Assembly: GCA_029880025.1 (NCBI GenBank)
Contig: JAOUPE010000031.1
Location: 1 to 10,527, forward strand
Direction of reading: 5' to 3'
From: Caldifarciminota bacterium
GTDB lineage: Bacteria > Hydrothermota > Tepidihabitantia > Tepidihabitantales > JAOUPE01
Length of the DNA stretch: 10,527 bases
The notes under the pieces were generated by a model. That model was not told the origin of the DNA and ran no database searches. It saw only the letters and a list, made by a program, of their open reading frames with translations. The stretch's first letter is position 1. Each line of letters starts with the position of its first letter. Position numbers and translations under genes: made by a program. This document shows, piece by piece, positions 1 through 3,954 of the stretch.

Positions 1-844
1 CATAGATATTCTTTGCTGTCTCATCCTCAATACCAGTTACAAACACATCAATATTACCCCAGATATCAGAAGTTGTTCCTTGACCCCAGGTCACCAGGAA
101 GTTTGTGTCTGAAACAGCTAAAGCCGACCACCAGCGTCGATTATCAGTATTGTCCGAGATTCTAAAATTTTCTCCAATCAACGAACCGTTAGTGTCGATG
201 AATTGTCCATAGATTATCTGACCACTATTATTATCTCCGGTCTGCCAGACCACCAGATAATTCGTGCCATCAAACTTTACATCAGCCCAGCGATGACAAC
301 CACTACCAAGCGCAATATTGATAACATTGCCGACAAGTGTGCCTTGCGGCGATACAAGATGACCGTAAATCTCAAGGTCAGGATAAATTCCAGTAAACCA
401 AACCACCAGATAATTTGTCCCATCGAACCCTAGATTTGGTCCACCGGTATAGCCGGTGGCAATTGTGATAACATCGTCTTCAGGTTGACCTTCTTGGTTG
501 ACAAATCGACCAAAAATACCGCTACTCGATTTATACCAAACCACAAAACAGCGCTCTTCATCACAAGCCATATTAGGACGGTATTCAGAAACTCCTGAGC
601 CAGTTGAAACACATACGCCAGTATCAAGCACCACACCTTGTGGAGTTACTCTTGTAACTGTAGTATAAAATATGTTAGGCACACCATTCTTCTCATCAGC
701 CCAGGCTAAGACATAATTTTCGCCATTAAAACATATTGCCGGATCATTTTGGATAAAATCAGGATTTGACGGATTACATATCTCAAATGAATTGATAGTA
801 TCAAGATTAGGAGTGACACGCACTCCGATTAAATCACCTTTAGT
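1..844 (-). pseudogene. Continuation of the interrupted repeat protein, same frame, C-terminus off the window
   Basis: Reading past the TGA at 845-847 in the same frame gives about 281 further codons without another stop, down to the window edge. The translation keeps the repeat pattern of the first part: 'YVLAWADEKNG', 'CFVVWYKSS', 'YLVVWFTGIYPDLEIYGHL', 'YLVVWQTGDNNSG' and 'FLVTWGQG', each followed by an 'I[YF]G..V...G' segment. It ends in 'DVFVTGIEDETAKNIY', which resembles the linker before a Por-type sorting domain in such proteins, but the window stops there. I see no Shine-Dalgarno site after the TGA; the first internal ATG (569-571) lies inside a repeat. The region is therefore either a recent nonsense-mutation pseudogene, a readthrough product, or a sequencing error. 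That it has picked up no second stop or frameshift argues for a recent or tolerated change. Confidence 0.7.
810..826 (-). other. Perfect hairpin 18 nt after the in-frame TGA
   Basis: On the minus strand GGAGTG (826-821) and CACTCC (815-810) form a 6-bp stem closing the loop CGTGT. It begins 18 nt after the TGA at 847-845. It also encodes G-V-R-V-T-P of the repeat, so the palindrome may be a by-product of coding. Stem length, loop size and distance resemble a bacterial selenocysteine insertion element, but nothing else supports that role. Confidence 0.4.
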
Positions 845-1129
845 TCAACAGTGATTTCTGGTTACAACTAAAAAATTCGTTCCGTCAAAGGCAGCACTAC
901 ACCGGTAACCAGCACTATCGGTATAAAGTTCTACGCCATTCGGGTCAAGCACTGTGCCATCTTTTGTTACCCGCGCGCCATAGATTGACATATTGGGATA
1001 TTGCCTTTGGTCAACCCAGAATACATAGTACTGGTCATTGGCATAACAGACCGAAGGGTATCCGGTATAACTAGGTGCAGTGCTGATTGGAAAATCAGCA
1101 CCGATTAATAAAAATATTAACGGTAACAT
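845..1129 (-). CDS. N-terminal part of a repeat-built exported protein, ended by an in-frame TGA
   Basis: A 94-residue reading frame starts at an ATG with GGAGG (1134-1138) 4 nt upstream. The N-terminus (MLPLIFLLIGA) is a short hydrophobic stretch that could be a signal peptide, although it lacks the usual positive charge. The rest carries repeats of the form 'Y[YL]V[FV]W.D.R...IYGARVT..G.VLD', about 50 residues each, a style seen in large secreted or surface proteins of bacteria. The frame stops at TGA (845-847) in the middle of the second repeat, just after the expected 'FLVV' strand. The same frame is then open all the way to the window edge, so this is almost surely the 5' part of one longer gene rather than a complete small protein. 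Biochemical function is unknown. The gene lies downstream of the 1310-2092 gene on the same strand, with a probable terminator between them, so it likely has its own promoter. Confidence 0.75.
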   Translation of the reverse strand: MLPLIFLLIGADFPISTAPSYTGYPSVCYANDQYYVFWVDQRQYPNMSIYGARVTKDGTVLDPNGVELYTDSAGYRCSAAFDGTNFLVVTRNHC

Positions 1130-1267
1130 AATACCTCCATCTTGATTTTATTTAAAAGGTCTTATTTGTAAAGAAGAACTATTAAAGTCCGAATTCGTTA
1201 GTTATTAATACTTTTTTGAGTGTTTCTAAGAAAGCATGAACTGAGACTAAAAACTATCAAATAATCT

Positions 1268-1289
1268 AAAAAATCTTACAAGCCAAGAT
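1268..1289 (-). terminator. Weak intrinsic terminator after the 1310-2092 gene
   Basis: About 20 nt after the TGA stop of the membrane-protein gene, the minus strand carries ATCTT, a 7-nt spacer, AAGAT, then a run of six T. The stem is short (5 bp, 6 with a G-T pair) and not GC-rich, so efficiency is uncertain, but hairpin and U-tract order and location fit rho-independent termination. The remaining 1130-1267 gap shows nothing else I can support. Confidence 0.4.
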
Positions 1290-1309
1290 GAAATTCTGAG
1301 TACGTTTCC

Positions 1310-2092
1310 TCATTCGGATTTTCGAAATAGCTCACTTGCTGCTTGTTCCACTTCGGTAAGTCTTCGCTTCAACAAATCCTGGCAATCCACAATCTTTCGG
1401 TCATAGTAATTAATAACATTTATCTTTACGTCATATTCGTTAGGGTCTCGAGAAACCACAGCAATTAGAGCAGCTTGGCATGTCTCAAAGTATTTCCTGA
1501 TGTAACCTGCATATTCCTGCATAATGGATATGAGTTTTTTAACCTCAACATAAAGTCTGCTTAATTTATATGCCTCATCGACTGGTTGACGAGAAGCAAT
1601 CTGAATCAATCCTGCCTTGTTTGTTGCATCGGCTATTTTTAAATTAACGCTGTCTAATAATACAAATACTGGCTGCAACCGTTCCAATGCCTTTTGAGCA
1701 ACTTCTCTGGTCATACTGGCTTCACCGGCTGGTAACATTTTCTGCGCCCGCTCCCAGAGAATAACACTTGCCCGATGGTTTTCGATAATTATATTTAATG
1801 CCTTCTGGACATCAGAATGTTGATAACCTTGCGCCGCTCTCCTAACCGTCCGTTTTTTAATATACTTTTCAGCCACCGAATCCTGCTCCACTTGAAGGGT
1901 TGGTTCTTCTGTCTCCACTATTTTGTATTGAATAAACCCGGCTCGAAACCGACGGATAAGTACCAAGCAGATAACCGCTAACACCACGACAAAAAATATC
2001 CAACCTACAATCCGTCCTGTTTTATTAACACCTTGTTTCTTCTCTGGACGAAAAATCGGTTCGAGTTGTGGCTCGTTAATATCTGGTTTCAT
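1310..2092 (-). CDS. Single-pass membrane protein of unknown function, mostly helical
   Basis: This 260-residue protein has a hydrophilic N-terminus of about 27 residues with KK and KTGR. One transmembrane segment follows at about residues 28-46 (IVGWIFFVVVLAVICLVLI), then a basic RRFR and a roughly 200-residue domain rich in Ala, Glu, Lys, Leu and Gln that looks largely alpha-helical, with coiled-coil-like stretches near the C-terminus (DLLKRRLTEVEQAASELF). There is no cleavable signal peptide, so it is probably anchored in the inner membrane. I recognise no family, catalytic motif or metal site. The start lacks a strong ribosome site (only GGAAAG about 8 nt upstream). A 30-codon ORF ends 3 nt before the ATG, so coupled translation is possible. 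The gene ends in TGA, followed by a probable terminator. It lies between an exported repeat protein and a long non-genic region, so context gives no functional hint. Confidence 0.8.
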   Translation of the reverse strand: MKPDINEPQLEPIFRPEKKQGVNKTGRIVGWIFFVVVLAVICLVLIRRFRAGFIQYKIVETEEPTLQVEQDSVAEKYIKKRTVRRAAQGYQHSDVQKALNIIIENHRASVILWERAQKMLPAGEASMTREVAQKALERLQPVFVLLDSVNLKIADATNKAGLIQIASRQPVDEAYKLSRLYVEVKKLISIMQEYAGYIRKYFETCQAALIAVVSRDPNEYDVKINVINYYDRKIVDCQDLLKRRLTEVEQAASELFRKSE

Positions 2093-2095
2093 ACT

Positions 2096-2188
2096 CTATC
2101 TTTCCGTGATGGGCAATTGCCGATTCCAACTGTCAAGAACTGACGAATTTGTTTCAATTTTTGATAATGGTCCTGGCAATATTTTCAT
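2096..2188 (-). other. Possible 30-codon upstream ORF before the membrane-protein gene
   Basis: ATG at 2188 opens a 30-residue frame (begins MKILPGPLSKIE, ends NRQLPITER) that stops with TAG only 3 nt before the ATG of the next gene. It has no clear ribosome site, no recognisable family and no signal peptide. The frame is open upstream of the ATG as well, to about 2323. Its abutting position suggests a leader or coupling ORF, but chance is a good explanation. Confidence 0.15.
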
Positions 2189-2206
2189 CTTAAATAAAGA
2201 CTTAAA

Positions 2207-2235
2207 AATACACCAAATTTCTGAGGATAAGTCAA
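2207..2235 (-). promoter_or_regulatory. Candidate sigma-70-type promoter for the membrane-protein gene
   Basis: On the minus strand TTGACT (2235-2230) is followed after 17 nt by TGTATT (2212-2207). This would start transcription near 2200, about 110 nt before the ATG at 2092 and just before the short ORF at 2188. The -35 box is good and the -10 is 4/6, in AT-rich DNA where chance matches are common. Confidence 0.25.
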
Positions 2236-2286
2236 GACAAATTTTTAAGAGCCAAAAAGTTGACTTCAAAAATTGAGGGATGCCAC

Positions 2287-2548
2287 TAAGGAGGGTATGG
2301 TGAACTGCTACCAGAGCTACTCCTTAAGCAATACCCTAAGTGACTCTGTAGGTCGCTCCGTAGAAGGCTCCCTAAGTAATCCCCTGAGCTAATCTCTAAG
2401 TAACTCCCCAGGCAACCCCCTAAGCAGCCCGGAAAGCAGCCCAGTAAGCGACTCCTGAGGTCACTCCCTAATCGGCTAAGGAAGCTTCTCTGTAGGCTAC
2501 CTCCTAAGCTGCTTAGGGGGCTACCCCCTAGGCAATACCCCCTCCTTA
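2287..2548. repeat. Degenerate 12-bp-period tandem array bounded by inverted repeats
   Basis: From 2300 to 2539 the plus strand divides into 20 consecutive 12-bp units with no insertion or deletion. The consensus is about STARGYWRCYCC (best form CTAAGCAACTCC). Individual units differ widely, but positions 2 (T), 5 (G), 9 (C), 11 and 12 (C) are well kept. Examples are CTAAGTGACTCT (2336-2347), GTAGGTCGCTCC (2348-2359), CTAAGTAACTCC (2396-2407) and CTAGGCAATACC (2528-2539). The array is C-rich on plus and more GC-rich than its flanks. Its ends form an imperfect inverted repeat, TAAGGAGGGTAT (2287-2298) against the complement of ATACCCCCTCCTTA (2535-2548), differing by a 2-nt gap. The minus-strand frame from 2576 to 2289 has no stop codon but also no ATG, GTG or TTG start. 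I do not recognise the element. It is not a CRISPR, because there are no spacers and the unit is too short. Confidence 0.85.
2503..2534. other. Two overlapping strong hairpins inside the array
   Basis: CCTAAGC and GCTTAGG (2503-2517) form a perfect palindrome around one T. Overlapping it, TAGGGGG and CCCCCTA (2514-2530) pair around the 3-nt loop CTA; this stem extends to 11 bp (2510-2534) with one T-G pair. The two folds share bases and exclude each other. Both come from units of the 12-bp array, so they may be incidental to its sequence. Confidence 0.6.
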
Positions 2549-2832
2549 CCAGTAAATAGGAATAAGCCCGGTCAAATTAATAACTTAAGATAATTTTTTA
2601 CTCGGTAAAAAGTAGTCTAATAGTATACTTTTCTAATAAAAATGCCGAAGCATATATTCGTGTCTAAGTCTTTTGCCCGATTCGGACTAAGTGATACACC
2701 CTACTCAAGCGAAAATTGACATAAGTGACTGATAATTAAAAAAATAGGCGAAATAATATCGCGATTTTAGGTTGAATTATATTACAATCTTTTATAAAGA
2801 ACTGAGCAAGTTTTAGATAAATTATTTTTTTC
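2549..2832. other. Non-genic AT-rich stretch
   Basis: This stretch lies between the 12-bp array and the ferredoxin-like remnant. I see no convincing ORF, RNA gene, hairpin with T-run or repeat here, only AT-rich sequence with poly-A and poly-T runs (for example 2738-2746 and 2823-2831). Short stop-interrupted frames on both strands show no family resemblance. Confidence 0.5.
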
Positions 2833-2940
2833 TCAAGGTTCTTTAAATCCATCATTAAAACCAAGGGTCAATTTTAAAGCGTGGGTCGGGCAGGCATTGA
2901 CACATGTCTCGCCGATAAAACCAAATTTAAACCGAACATT
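2833..2940 (-). pseudogene. Remnant of a 4Fe-4S ferredoxin-type domain
   Basis: Directly after the WG gene, in a different frame, the minus strand reads GFIGETCVNACPTHALKL (about 2922-2869) and ends at TGA 2835-2833. 'C-x3-C-P-T-x-A-L' is the end of a classical 4Fe-4S ferredoxin motif C-x2-C-x2-C-x3-C-P. At the two positions where the first two cysteines should stand there are glycines, encoded GGT (2922-2920) and GGC (2913-2911), each one T-to-G change from a cysteine codon. The frame is open upstream only to 2973, inside the WG gene, and has no start codon. With two of four cluster ligands missing and no start, this is best read as the 3' relic of an electron-transfer or iron-sulfur protein gene. 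It could be chance, since the motif is short, but the spacing of all four motif positions is right. Confidence 0.5.
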
Positions 2941-3836
2941 CAGTAAACTCCAAAATATACTTTTCCGTCTCGGTCAATATAACCCCATTTTCCACCTTTA
3001 ATGATACCATATTTGTCCAGTTGACCCCCAATATTAACCCGTGCCTTCCCTTTGGAAAAGTACAAGGCTACATCAAACTGCGGCTCGATTATAATCTTTC
3101 CGGTTTGGTCAATATAGCCCCATTTTCCAGCAATTTCTACTGCTGCTAACCCTTCGGAAAAGTGTAAAGCATTATCAAATTGCGGATTGATAACATAATG
3201 CCCGGTCTTATCAATATAGCCCCACTTTCCACTAATCATTACTGGTGCCAAACCCTCAGAAAAGTGCCTTGCCAAATCAAACTGTAGTTTGATTAAATAT
3301 ATACCGGTGTTAGAAATATAACCCCACTTTGCATCAATCATTACTGGTGCCAGACTTTCGGAGAAGTGCCGAGCTAAATCAAACCGTGGAGCAATTACAC
3401 ATCTTCCAGTCTTATCAATATAGCCCCACTTTCCGTTAATCTCTACTGCTGCGCGGCGTTCGGAAAAGTTCAAAGCCCAATCAAACTGCGGCTCGATTAT
3501 AATCTTTCCAGTCCGTTCAATATAACCCCATTTTCCGCCTCTTATTAAACCATACTTCCCTATTTGACCGCCAATATTTACTCGTGCCCGTCCTTCGAAA
3601 AAGTGTAAAGCTCCATCAAACTTTAGCTCTATTACAATCTTTCCAGTCTTATCAATATAGCCCCACTTTCCGTTAATCGCTACCGGTGCCAGACCTTCAG
3701 AAAAGTGCCTTGCCAAATCAAATTGTGGATTGATTACAATCCTTCCTGTCCTATCAATATAGCCATACTTGCCATTTTGGATAACGGGTAATAGTTTACT
3801 TGACTTTACTGCCTCATTTTGCTGCAGGTTTTTCAT
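2940..3836 (-). CDS. WG-repeat protein
   Basis: The 298-residue protein is almost entirely WG (tryptophan-glycine) repeats. There are seven full copies plus a partial eighth, each about 34 residues, of the form 'KWGYID.TGK.VI.PQFD.A..FSEGLA.V.I.G'. The first copy has YGYI in place of WGYI. Copies 2 and 7 carry the same 11-12-residue extension (GQ..KYG.I.GG) before the next WGYI, suggesting internal duplication of a multi-repeat block. WG repeats are usually beta-rich and thought to act in binding or scaffolding; no enzymatic residue is known for them. The N-terminus (MKNLQQNEAVKSSKL) is hydrophilic with no signal peptide or sorting domain, so unlike its neighbours the product is probably cytoplasmic, or has lost its N-terminus. 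The ATG at 3836 has no Shine-Dalgarno sequence and an in-frame TGA lies only 6 nt upstream (3843-3845), so no earlier ATG is possible. It ends in TGA at 2940, next to the ferredoxin relic. Confidence 0.9.
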   Translation of the reverse strand: MKNLQQNEAVKSSKLLPVIQNGKYGYIDRTGRIVINPQFDLARHFSEGLAPVAINGKWGYIDKTGKIVIELKFDGALHFFEGRARVNIGGQIGKYGLIRGGKWGYIERTGKIIIEPQFDWALNFSERRAAVEINGKWGYIDKTGRCVIAPRFDLARHFSESLAPVMIDAKWGYISNTGIYLIKLQFDLARHFSEGLAPVMISGKWGYIDKTGHYVINPQFDNALHFSEGLAAVEIAGKWGYIDQTGKIIIEPQFDVALYFSKGKARVNIGGQLDKYGIIKGGKWGYIDRDGKVYFGVY

Positions 3837-3908
3837 TTTAATTCAACGGATTAATTCAGAAGACACAATGCTTATCTATCTTCTTCATTCATATCGCTTA
3901 ACCAAGAT

Positions 3909-3929
3909 TATTGAAGTATGACTTCAATA
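3909..3929 (-). terminator. Perfect hairpin after the 3955-6573 gene, possible terminator
   Basis: TATTGAAGT (3909-3917) and ACTTCAATA (3921-3929) form a 9-bp stem with a 3-nt loop, 25 nt after the TAA of the large propeller gene. There is no T-run after it on either strand and the stem is AT-rich, so it may stabilise the 3' end of the mRNA rather than terminate. Nothing else is evident in the 3837-3954 gap. Confidence 0.35.
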
Positions 3930-3954
3930 TCAGGAATCTCAGTCTGTTTTAAAT

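Noticed and set aside
203..433. Plus-strand ORF of 76 residues opposite the interrupted repeat protein
   Set aside because: It is antisense to a frame with clear repeats, has no ribosome site and its translation shows no family resemblance.
430..636. Minus-strand ORF of 68 residues
   Set aside because: It lies in another frame within the continuation of the repeat protein, whose own frame carries the VVW..IYG pattern throughout.
845..847. Reassignment of TGA to an amino acid genome-wide
   Set aside because: Other genes here end in TGA at sensible places (1310-1312, 2940-2942), Trp is encoded TGG, and no other gene has internal TGA.
2297..2392. 31-codon plus-strand ORF with AAGGAGG just upstream, at the start of the 12-bp array
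   Set aside because: The spacing to ATG is too short (2 nt), further stops recur in the frame inside the array, and the AAGGAGG is part of the inverted end.
2287..2548. The 12-bp array as a CRISPR array or iteron-type replication origin
   Set aside because: There are no spacers, the units are too short and degenerate for CRISPR, no cas genes are present, and there is no replication initiator gene or DnaA-box cluster nearby.
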